NCBI RefSeq assembly: GCF_018403225.1
Contig: NZ_BOSG01000001.1
Location: 620,001-684,000 of the forward strand
Direction of reading: 5' to 3'
Length of the DNA: 64,000 bases
Source: Paenibacillus sp. J23TS9
GTDB taxonomy: Bacteria; Bacillota; Bacilli; Paenibacillales; Paenibacillaceae
Part shown: positions 23,364-29,666 of the stretch, piece after piece
Layout: each line of letters begins with the position of its first letter
Numbering within the stretch: position 1 is the stretch's first letter
Notes under the pieces: model-generated
Databases searched by the model: none
What the model saw: only the letters and a program-made list of their open reading frames with translations
What the model was told of the DNA's origin: nothing
Made by a program: the position numbers and the translations under genes

Positions 23364-24590
23364 ATGGTAGTGAGCGGAGTAACGACAACAGCGGCAATTA
23401 AATTGATTGGAGCAGGAGGGAGCGGGGCTGCGGCTTGGCTTGTCTGGCGCGGTATGCCGGAACAGGTTATCAGGCGTAAGCTAATGGGTCTTTTTCGAAC
23501 GGGCAATCTGTATTACACGATAATTGGGTACAAGGGGCGTGAACTCCGGAGTTACCCAATAATAAAACGAGTGACCATGTATTTCGACAGGACCGAAGCT
23601 GCCTTTATTCTTCCAGTGGGAATGCCACCGGTGACGATAACCGACAACGAGTGGCTTTTCAGGCAAGTGTTTGGTCCAGGTGCAGAGTTGTCTTGTAGTG
23701 AGGACGCTAAGACATTTGTCATGCAGGTGTACAGTACGTCCGTGGCTCCGTTTGAGTACGATTGCGAGCAGATAGACCAATGTATCGGAAAACTACATCT
23801 ACCTATCTACGTGGGGCGTAGTCGGTCTGGAGACGTGGCGTATGACATGGTAGAGCATCCGCATCTGCTTATCGCCGGGGAGACCGGTAGTGGGAAATCA
23901 GTTGCCGTTAGATCGGTGCTAAGCACGTTGCTCCGATCAGTTCCTGAACTGGAACTATATTGTGCCGATATGAAGCGCAGTGAGTTCCATCTGTTTCGTG
24001 GAATTGCTCAGGAGGTTGTCATGGACGCTGTTGGGCTGCATGCAATTGTTCTTAAGCTACGGAGGGAAATGAAGAATCGCGGAGATCTACTGGATCGCCA
24101 TGAGGTCGCCCACGTAAACGATCTGCCTGAGTGGGACCGCCCTTCATATATTATTCTGGCTGTAGATGAGGTAGCATTGCTCAAAAAGGAAAAGAGCATT
24201 ATGGAGGGCATCGAGGAGATCAGTACAATCGGGCGTGCCCTGGGTGTCTTCCTGATCCTGTCCATGCAGCGGCCGGATGCAGATGTATTGGATGGAAAGC
24301 TGAAGAATAACTTGACGGTCCGTATGGCGTTCCGACATGCTGATGAGATCAATAGCCGAATTACCATTGATGGGGGCGAAGCTGCCACGATTAAACAAAG
24401 TGAGAAGGGGCGTATGATCTTCAAATTCGATGGGTGCCGATATGTTCAGGGGCCGCATTTGGACCTAAAAGAAGCTTATGAGATGCTCGCTCCATACCGA
24501 CGGACGGAAGCTGTCATGCATCAAGAGCAGACAGCAACAACAGAGCCGCCAGAGCAAGAGGTTGAGTATGTGGAGGTGGGGTTACTATGA
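23364..24590 (+). CDS. FtsK/SpoIIIE-type DNA translocase
   Basis: A 408-residue ATPase from the ATG at 23364 (GGAG eight bases upstream). It has Walker A AGETGSGKS (171-179) and Walker B IILAVDE (263-269), then FLILSMQRPDADVLDGKLKN, the FtsK/SpoIIIE signature where Gln-Arg-Pro follows the sensor strand. The N-terminal 160 residues have a weak membrane stretch and no FtsK gamma domain, so it is shorter than chromosomal FtsK. Similar plasmid and ICE-borne ATPases move DNA. It is coupled to the relaxation-family gene. Confidence 0.86.
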   Translation: MVVSGVTTTAAIKLIGAGGSGAAAWLVWRGMPEQVIRRKLMGLFRTGNLYYTIIGYKGRELRSYPIIKRVTMYFDRTEAAFILPVGMPPVTITDNEWLFRQVFGPGAELSCSEDAKTFVMQVYSTSVAPFEYDCEQIDQCIGKLHLPIYVGRSRSGDVAYDMVEHPHLLIAGETGSGKSVAVRSVLSTLLRSVPELELYCADMKRSEFHLFRGIAQEVVMDAVGLHAIVLKLRREMKNRGDLLDRHEVAHVNDLPEWDRPSYIILAVDEVALLKKEKSIMEGIEEISTIGRALGVFLILSMQRPDADVLDGKLKNNLTVRMAFRHADEINSRITIDGGEAATIKQSEKGRMIFKFDGCRYVQGPHLDLKEAYEMLAPYRRTEAVMHQEQTATTEPPEQEVEYVEVGLL

Positions 24591-25183
24591 TTGCGAGAGA
24601 CAAGGCCATTCTGGCCGACCTGGAACGCTTCCGTTGCTTGTCCCGAGATGATATTGCTGACCTACATTTTACACACACCAAGCACCCAGTAACTCATGCC
24701 AATATGGTCCTTAAGCGGCTGCGGCGTGATGGCCTGATCAAGTGCTCGATAGAGCGGCGCAAGTATATCTACTTCCCAGCGGAGCGGACGATCAAGACGG
24801 ACTCTCAGAAGATCAATCACTTCTTGGCGATAGCTGACTTTTACAAGCAGGTTCGTAAGGCTGAGCAGCCCAGGATATTTATAGTGGAACCCAAATATGG
24901 GAAAGGGCTTCCTGAACCGGATATCTTTATGATATGGAAGGCAGCTCCATGGTTCGTAGAGATTCAAAGGACTCATTACACGGACCGGGTGATGGCCGAT
25001 AAGCTAAATCGGTATGAGCAGTATTATGTGAGTGGAGCGTGGGAAAAGGAGCTGTGGCAGCCTGCGGGGAAGAAGGTGTTTCCGTATTTGTGGATCGTGG
25101 GAGTAGGGCGGTACAAGGTGGAAGGACGTCCATACAGAGTCTATCAGAGCTCGGTAGAGGACATGATAAAACGTATAAAATAG
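24587..25183 (+). CDS. Replication-relaxation family protein
   Basis: A 198-residue protein starting ATGA-overlapped with the translocase. An N-terminal winged helix (KAILADLERFRCLSRDDIAD, then MVLKRLRRDGLIKCS) is followed by a region with PRIFIVEPKYGKGLPEPDIF and WFVEIQRTHYTDRVMADKLN, the pattern of the replication-relaxation proteins found on Gram-positive plasmids and phages. It is commonly paired with an FtsK-like ATPase. A role in initiation or DNA processing is inferred; biochemical activity of the family is unclear to me. Confidence 0.8.
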   Translation: MIARDKAILADLERFRCLSRDDIADLHFTHTKHPVTHANMVLKRLRRDGLIKCSIERRKYIYFPAERTIKTDSQKINHFLAIADFYKQVRKAEQPRIFIVEPKYGKGLPEPDIFMIWKAAPWFVEIQRTHYTDRVMADKLNRYEQYYVSGAWEKELWQPAGKKVFPYLWIVGVGRYKVEGRPYRVYQSSVEDMIKRIK

Positions 25184-25264
25184 GAAAAATGTACTACCCT
25201 AATATCCCAAACATGGTAGAATACTCCTTGTTACATAAAAAATAAGAGGGTGCATTAAGTCATT

Positions 25265-25873
25265 ATGAAAAGCAGGGGCATAATCATAATTGGATGCTGT
25301 ATGTTCATGGCTATTTTAGGAGGGTGTTCAAACGAATTAAAAGATGCTAAAAAGAATGCAGATGCTGGAATGTATATGTATGAGGAATCACAAGAACTGG
25401 ATGGAGATGATAAAGTCGAAGCTGGTCTGAAGTGGTTGTTCGGTATATTAGATGAAACGGACCTTCCTCAAAAACAAATGGATAACGAGTTAAGGGACAA
25501 AAGAAATAATGTACTTAACTTGTTATCTGAGAAGTATATGATGACTGATGAGGAAATTAAGGAAATATCTAGCATCAAAGAGGATGACAGTCGAAATGCG
25601 AAGATCGATAGTATATACAAACCAATCGCTGAAAAACTTGCTAAAAAACAGGACTTAGAAGAATGGAAGCAGCAGCGAGAACGTTTGAAACAAGTTGCCA
25701 ACATGGATCCTACGATTGGTATGACAAAAAAAGAGGTTGAAGCTTCTTTGTGGGGAACGCCTGATAGTATTAATACTACAGTCACAGCGCACGTTAAGAG
25801 CGAGCAATGGGTATATGATGGCTATCGATATGTGTATTTTGATGATGGTATCGTAACGTCGATTTCATACTAG
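25265..25873 (+). CDS. Lipoprotein with C-terminal SmpA/OmlA-like domain
   Basis: A 202-residue protein with a lipoprotein signal ending in the lipobox LGGC (Cys21). Residues 30-150 are charged and helical; residues 150-202 (IGMTKKEVEASLWGTPDSIN, then WVYDGYRYVYFDDGIVTSIS) match the small SmpA/OmlA-type beta-lactamase-inhibitor-like fold. It would be anchored outside the membrane. It stands alone after the relaxation gene and may be a lysogenic-conversion gene. Confidence 0.7.
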   Translation: MKSRGIIIIGCCMFMAILGGCSNELKDAKKNADAGMYMYEESQELDGDDKVEAGLKWLFGILDETDLPQKQMDNELRDKRNNVLNLLSEKYMMTDEEIKEISSIKEDDSRNAKIDSIYKPIAEKLAKKQDLEEWKQQRERLKQVANMDPTIGMTKKEVEASLWGTPDSINTTVTAHVKSEQWVYDGYRYVYFDDGIVTSISY

Positions 25874-25887
25874 AAAAACGAATTTGT

Positions 25888-25917
25888 TTGACAATATTTA
25901 GAACGGCATGATAGTAT
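25888..25917 (+). promoter_or_regulatory. Promoter of the candidate structured RNA
   Basis: TTGACA (25888-25893) with a perfect -35 and TAGTAT (25912-25917) as -10, spacer 18. No gene with a ribosome binding site follows within 700 bases except a 45-codon frame, so the main product may be the structured RNA ending near 26165. Confidence 0.6.
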
Positions 25918-25923
25918 ACACGC

Positions 25924-26165
25924 ATAACATTGACATTAGCGAAAATTGAAAATTTATTTATCACAGGATACGCAACTCGATTCTTTGAGAGCGTTGATTC
26001 ATGGAGGAAATCCTGGGATATGCGGCGAGAACTCAAGCCGCCAAAACTTCAGGGAGGAAGTTTACCGTCTTTCAAAAAAACCATTGTCGTTGCCCATAGT
26101 CAACGAGAAAGTGTGGTTTTTATAAAAGATGAGTTACTTCTTCTAAAGTTTTGGCGGCTTTTTTG
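25924..26165 (+). ncRNA. Candidate structured RNA, about 240 nt
   Basis: The segment folds as a long nested hairpin. A perfect 15-base outer stem AAGCCGCCAAAACTT (26035-26049) pairs with 26146-26160 and runs into six T's (26159-26164), as in a terminator. Inside are AAAAACCA/TGGTTTTT (26076-26083/26114-26121) and TCGTTG/CAACGA (26087-26092/26101-26106). A competing hairpin AACTTC/GAAGTT (26045-26050/26057-26062) exposes a GGGAGG-like loop and would break the outer stem. A 32-codon frame (26001-26099, MEEILGYAARTQ...) lies in the 5' part with only a weak ribosome site. Whether it acts as an sRNA or attenuator is open. From 26166 to 26303 I see no further feature. Confidence 0.6.
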
Positions 26166-26303
26166 CGTTCTCTTGAAAGGAGTGGAACTGGATTATTTTA
26201 CAAGTATGTATTTCGACACTTTGTGACACCGGAAGTTACTGGAAGAAGGTAGAATAGGTTGTAACCCATGCGGGTGACAATCAGCTCGCGGGAGAGTAGA
26301 AAA

Positions 26304-26531
26304 CTACTCGCGCCTGTTGTGAACGACATTAAGGATGTATAGATCTGAGATGTGACAATCAAGAATTTGAGCGGCATTAAATGCGAATTCAAGGGACATT
26401 TTTCGTTCTCCGCTAACGAGTTTACTTACATACTGACGTGAAACGCCCATTCTCTTCGCAAAGCTTGCCTGACTCATTTCTTTATCGTTTAGTCGTTCCA
26501 GCAGGAGACATTTCCCGAGCTGGAGACTCAT
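26304..26531 (-). CDS. Xre-family HTH regulator
   Basis: A 75-residue leftward protein from the ATG at 26531, preceded by AAGGAG; an upstream in-frame ATG lacks that spacing. The HTH is clear in SQASFAKRMGVSRQYVSKLV, followed by SGERKMSLEFAFNAAQILDC. It resembles Cro/CI-type DNA-binding domains with no effector domain. Its stop codon falls in a perfect GAGTAG-AAAA-CTACTC hairpin (26294-26309). It lies downstream of the larger repressor in the same direction. Confidence 0.78.
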   Translation of the reverse strand: MSLQLGKCLLLERLNDKEMSQASFAKRMGVSRQYVSKLVSGERKMSLEFAFNAAQILDCHISDLYILNVVHNRRE

Positions 26532-26660
26532 GTATTTCTCCTTCCCAGTCAATTTTTGTACACATTATGTTCGTGTTTTTGTTCGCATTTTTAATGAGAT
26601 GATGATATACTCAATCTAACATCTCGTACGGAAATAAATTACATCTGAGGAGCGATGCTT

Positions 26661-26798
26661 ATGAAGCATAATAAACTTAAAGTAATCGATCTAGAAAAAC
26701 ATTTACTACAGTTAGAAAGTGAAGGAAAAGACACTTCAGAACTAAGAGCCTTTTTAACGAGTTTGCTACTTACCCAAACAGCGCCTGAGTCATCTTGA
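26661..26798 (+). CDS. Small hypothetical protein convergent with the repressor
   Basis: A 45-codon gene with GAGGAG before its ATG. The product has a charged helical core (LKVIDLEKHLLQLESEGKDT, then LRAFLTSLLL) and ends TQTAPESS. The last 29 bases overlap the 3' end of the leftward repressor gene on the other strand, so the two transcripts would be complementary there. No family recognised. Confidence 0.5.
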   Translation: MKHNKLKVIDLEKHLLQLESEGKDTSELRAFLTSLLLTQTAPESS

Positions 26799-27534
26799 GA
26801 TATCGTTCCTTTTCTTCTTCAGACAACACACGACCTCGGAATATGAGATTGTTGTTTACTAGATCCTCTATGTCGATGCTATTATCCCCTTTTGTATCGG
26901 AAGATGCGTGAGGGGTTTTTATGTTTCTCTTTAAAAATAACTCTTGAAGTTCTTCTAAAAATTCACTTAATGATTTTTGCCCTGTAATGTACCTTTCATC
27001 ATGTTGTATGAGGGCATCCTTAATATTCTTATAGTTGTATACAGTATTGAACTCTTCAAGTGCCTCAACTTCTTCCGCTTTAGTCCTATTTTCCTCTTCT
27101 GAGCTCAAATAATCAGGGTACCATTTATCGAGTCGATCCTGTTCGTCACTTAACATATTAATTCTTCCGCCAAATATTTTATATAAATCATTGTGCCAAG
27201 ATCCTGGGAAAGTCCCCTCATCAGTTCTTATTATTCTTAGAAAAGACAGTATATTATTTAATGTAATCTCTTCGTTACTATAAACTTCTATTAATTGTTC
27301 CTTTTCTTCTAAACTTAAATTCCCCCATTGACCTGCTTGTTCCATTAATTCTAAGAAATTAATACCCAATGCATGTGCTAATTTTTGCATGACAGGTGCT
27401 TTAGGGGGATTTCTTTCCCCACTCTCTATTCGAGATAAATGTGAGTGACTTATTCCAGCATTCTCAGCAACCTCAGTCAAAGTTAATTTTTTCGCTTCAC
27501 GAGCAGACTTGATAAACTGACCAAAATTATTCAT
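26770..27534 (-). CDS. Prophage repressor, Xre-type
   Basis: A 254-residue leftward regulator from the ATG at 27534 (GGTGGGA upstream); the ATG at 27552 has no ribosome site. The HTH is at 1-60 (KLTLTEVAENAGISHSHLSR, then IESGERNPPKAP). The C-terminal 190 residues are acidic and helical with no S24 peptidase motif, so this is not a LexA/CI-type self-cleaving repressor. It is divergent from a Cro-like gene, with repeated operators between them, which identifies it as the likely immunity repressor. Confidence 0.78.
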   Translation of the reverse strand: MNNFGQFIKSAREAKKLTLTEVAENAGISHSHLSRIESGERNPPKAPVMQKLAHALGINFLELMEQAGQWGNLSLEEKEQLIEVYSNEEITLNNILSFLRIIRTDEGTFPGSWHNDLYKIFGGRINMLSDEQDRLDKWYPDYLSSEEENRTKAEEVEALEEFNTVYNYKNIKDALIQHDERYITGQKSLSEFLEELQELFLKRNIKTPHASSDTKGDNSIDIEDLVNNNLIFRGRVLSEEEKERYLKMTQALFG

Positions 27535-27589
27535 AAAGTTCCCACCATTCATTAGAATCCATTGACTATATTCTATACTAATTTGCTGA

Positions 27590-27755
27590 TTGACAAAAGT
27601 AATTATACATGTGTTTTGTCAAAAAGCAAAGAAAATCTAAGGAAATAATGTGTCAAATGACAAAATAGGACCAACAAGGGTTATTTTGCCTGAATATGAA
27701 ATAATATGACATTTTGCTTTTTGACACAAATGGCTTAACATTGGCTTTGTCAAAA
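27590..27755. promoter_or_regulatory. Operator region of the immunity switch
   Basis: The divergent region contains recurring TGACAAAA/TTTTGTCA half-sites. A 17-base block (27614-27630, TTTTGTCAAAAAGCAAA) is repeated in inverted orientation at 27713-27729 with one mismatch. A paired site TGTGTCAAATGACAAA lies at 27649-27664, and further half-sites at 27590-27598 and 27746-27755. Such an array suits cooperative binding by the divergent Xre proteins and possible DNA looping. Confidence 0.65.
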
Positions 27756-27785
27756 GGCACAGAGGAAAGCGAGGTGAATAGAGCG

Positions 27786-28046
27786 ATGAAAGGTGCAGGT
27801 TTGAATGTCGAAAAATTAACTGCTTATTTACATGAGAAAGATTTGAACACCTCAAAACTAGCAGAAAAAATTGGGGTGTCCCCTTCTTGTATGTCAAGAG
27901 TACTAAACCAAAAGAGAGAACCAAGTGGGTTGGTGTGGAGCGGTCTTATTGGGTACTTTGGAAAAAAGGTTTTTGATTACGTGATTTTTTTTGATATCAA
28001 TGTGTCAAATGACACAATGGATAAAAATCGAGGAGGCAGTCACTAA
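27786..28046 (+). CDS. Cro-like HTH protein
   Basis: An 86-residue protein from the ATG at 27786 with GAGGTG upstream. The HTH is in LNTSKLAEKIGVSPSCMSRV, followed by LNQKREPSG. As the first rightward gene opposite the repressor it probably acts as Cro, opening the early lytic genes. Its 3' end contains an operator copy, and its stop overlaps the next start. Confidence 0.75.
   Translation: MKGAGLNVEKLTAYLHEKDLNTSKLAEKIGVSPSCMSRVLNQKREPSGLVWSGLIGYFGKKVFDYVIFFDINVSNDTMDKNRGGSH
28001..28016. promoter_or_regulatory. Operator copy inside the end of the Cro-like gene
   Basis: TGTGTCA-AA-TGACACA has perfect 7-base arms and matches the site at 27649-27664 nearly base for base. It lies within codons for NVSNDT of the Cro-like protein, just before the next gene. 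It may let the repressor also block transcription elongation or a second start. Confidence 0.65.
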
Positions 28047-28204
28047 TGCCTGAAATTAACGACATCCCAGCAGGAGTAGCCGAACACTACAACAACCTTC
28101 ACCGTTTCCTAAACAGTGGCCTCATTGATCCTTTGAAAGTCGATTTCGTCCGCATGGAAATAGCCACAATCGAACGCGAAATAGGCATCAAGCCGCAACC
28201 ATGA
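28046..28204 (+). CDS. Small hypothetical early protein
   Basis: A 52-codon gene behind AGGAGG. The product (MPEINDIPAGVAEHYNNLHR and FVRMEIATIEREIGIKPQ) is helical and acidic. Its stop overlaps the next start (ATGA). Not recognised; part of the early operon under the immunity operators. Confidence 0.55.
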   Translation: MPEINDIPAGVAEHYNNLHRFLNSGLIDPLKVDFVRMEIATIEREIGIKPQP

Positions 28205-28317
28205 AACCACTCCTGATCGTCTTCACGATAATCCTGTTTAATATCTGGGTTGCTCTCAGGCTTTGGCTGGTAGCAGAACTGAGAGAAAGGAGGAATTTCG
28301 ATGAACATTCGAACTGA
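28201..28317 (+). CDS. Small membrane protein
   Basis: A 38-codon gene. One membrane helix (LLIVFTIILFNIWVALRLWL) is followed by a basic segment (AELRERRNF). It overlaps the antirepressor start by 17 bases; the GAAAGGAGG used by that gene lies inside it. A single-span micro-protein of unknown role. Confidence 0.45.
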   Translation: MKPLLIVFTIILFNIWVALRLWLVAELRERRNFDEHSN

Positions 28318-28912
28318 AAACTGGCTAGGCAATGAAATCCGATTTGTAGAAGTTTCACGTGGCGAATGGTTTGGAATTGCAAAAGATGTTGCAGATGCTT
28401 TGCAATACAGCAATACCAATGCGATGACTCGACACTTAAGATCTAAATTTCTCACATACGTCAGATTGACGGGTGTAAACCAGAAATTCACAGCCATCAG
28501 CGAGCAGGGCATTTATAAAGCCGTTACACGGTCACAACGTCCCGAAGCCGAAGAGTTTGAAGATTGGATTTTTACAATGTTGAAAACCATCAGACAATCC
28601 ACCGGTTTAGAAGGATTCCAAATCTTCCGAATGTTGGACAAGGACCACCAGAAAGAAGCGATGCAGCATCTTAAATCGTCCTTGCGGAAGCCGGTCCGGG
28701 TTGATTTCATCAAAGCCAACACGATTGCAAACAAGGCGGTGTCATCCATGTACGGTCACCCCAAGATGATCAAGAAGGACCAGATGACACCGGACATGCT
28801 GGTAAGCCGGCAGGCGGTCTTGGACGATACGGTCAATCTGATGTCGGTCAAAGAGAAGTTCGCTCTAGATATCCCGATATCGAATGCTATTTACAGTAAA
28901 TATCTGCACTGA
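28301..28912 (+). CDS. BRO-N phage antirepressor
   Basis: A 203-residue protein with AAGGAGG at 28289. Residues 1-100 are a BRO-N domain (WLGNEIRFVEVSRGEWFGIA, then KDVADALQYSN and AISEQGIYKAVTRSQRPEAE). The C-terminal half differs from common KilA-C/Ant domains and is basic (KPVRVDFIKANTIANKAVSS). Antirepressors of this type bind the repressor and trigger lytic growth; with a repressor that lacks a self-cleavage domain, this could be the inducer route. Confidence 0.82.
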   Translation: MNIRTENWLGNEIRFVEVSRGEWFGIAKDVADALQYSNTNAMTRHLRSKFLTYVRLTGVNQKFTAISEQGIYKAVTRSQRPEAEEFEDWIFTMLKTIRQSTGLEGFQIFRMLDKDHQKEAMQHLKSSLRKPVRVDFIKANTIANKAVSSMYGHPKMIKKDQMTPDMLVSRQAVLDDTVNLMSVKEKFALDIPISNAIYSKYLH

Positions 28913-28926
28913 AAGGAGAAGCTCAT

Positions 28927-29112
28927 TTGAATCCAAACGAACTACGCCGCAAGATGGTCCTCGCTCTGGAAACTGAGAAACGCCTGCTGGCAGAGCACAA
29001 ATACATCGAAGCACTGGATGCCCGAGCTGAGTATCGCACATATCGCAGGCAGCTGACTGGTAGCTGGGGCGATGGTGAACTGATTCCGGCAAGGGAAGCA
29101 AAGCCAGCATGA
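28927..29112 (+). CDS. Small hypothetical early protein
   Basis: A 61-residue protein starting at TTG after AAAGGAG. It is helical and charged (LRRKMVLALETEKRLLAEHK, then ALDARAEYRTYRRQL). No family recognised. It lies in the early operon between the antirepressor and the recombination genes. Confidence 0.5.
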   Translation: MNPNELRRKMVLALETEKRLLAEHKYIEALDARAEYRTYRRQLTGSWGDGELIPAREAKPA

Positions 29113-29155
29113 TCAACTGAAACGAAGATTCCACGGAAGGGGGTGAACAAAGCTA

Positions 29156-29329
29156 ATGAGCACAAAAACACGGAAGGATCTGATCGGCCTTAAAGGCACG
29201 GTCACCCGTCAAATTGAAGTCATGGACGCTCAGCAGCATGAAGATGGCACCGTTGATATTCTTGTCTCCGACAACATGGGCAACACGTACTGGACGGGAA
29301 TGGACGGGGAAATTGATCTGGATTCGTAG
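29156..29329 (+). CDS. Small hypothetical early protein
   Basis: A 57-codon gene behind GGAAGGGGGTG. The product contains KDLIGLKGTVTRQIEVMDAQ and DGTVDILVSDNMGNTYWTGM, a small beta-rich acidic protein. No domain recognised. Confidence 0.5.
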   Translation: MSTKTRKDLIGLKGTVTRQIEVMDAQQHEDGTVDILVSDNMGNTYWTGMDGEIDLDS

Positions 29330-29384
29330 GTCCTATTATTTTTTTGCCAAAATCGGGGTTCTGAGCCCAGAAACGGAGGCTAAT

Positions 29385-29609
29385 ATGGGAAAGCCCGTCG
29401 TGAATCGTTCTGAAGGAGAACTCTTCCAATTGTTCCGCAGTAACCTATCACCCGAGATTCAGGTAGACATCGATCGGTACCTCTACGTTTACGAAATGTA
29501 TCTGGAAGAGAGCGATCCAGCAGTGCGGGAAGTGCTTCTTGGTGAAATGCAGCTTTATGAGCGCAAGTACAATCTTACGTTAAATCACACAAAAAAAGCC
29601 GCCCAGTGA
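29385..29609 (+). CDS. Small hypothetical early protein
   Basis: A 74-residue protein from the ATG at 29385 (CGGAGG upstream), although the frame is open further back. It is helical: EGELFQLFRSNLSPEIQVDI and YVYEMYLEESDPAVREVLLG, with a basic tail. No family recognised; short gap before the Rad50-like gene. Confidence 0.5.
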   Translation: MGKPVVNRSEGELFQLFRSNLSPEIQVDIDRYLYVYEMYLEESDPAVREVLLGEMQLYERKYNLTLNHTKKAAQ

Positions 29610-29666
29610 GAGCGGTCAATTAAAAATTATCCGAATCCATCATAACACGAAAGACGAGGTGCGCAA

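Noticed and set aside
25930..26226. A 98-codon rightward frame over the candidate RNA
   Set aside because: It starts at TTG with no ribosome site, has an unlikely composition, and runs through the hairpins and terminator; the structured-RNA reading explains the region better.
26661..27534. Small gene plus repressor considered as an arbitrium (AimP/AimR) signalling pair
   Set aside because: The larger protein is an Xre regulator without TPR repeats and the small product has no signal peptide, so it does not fit arbitrium.
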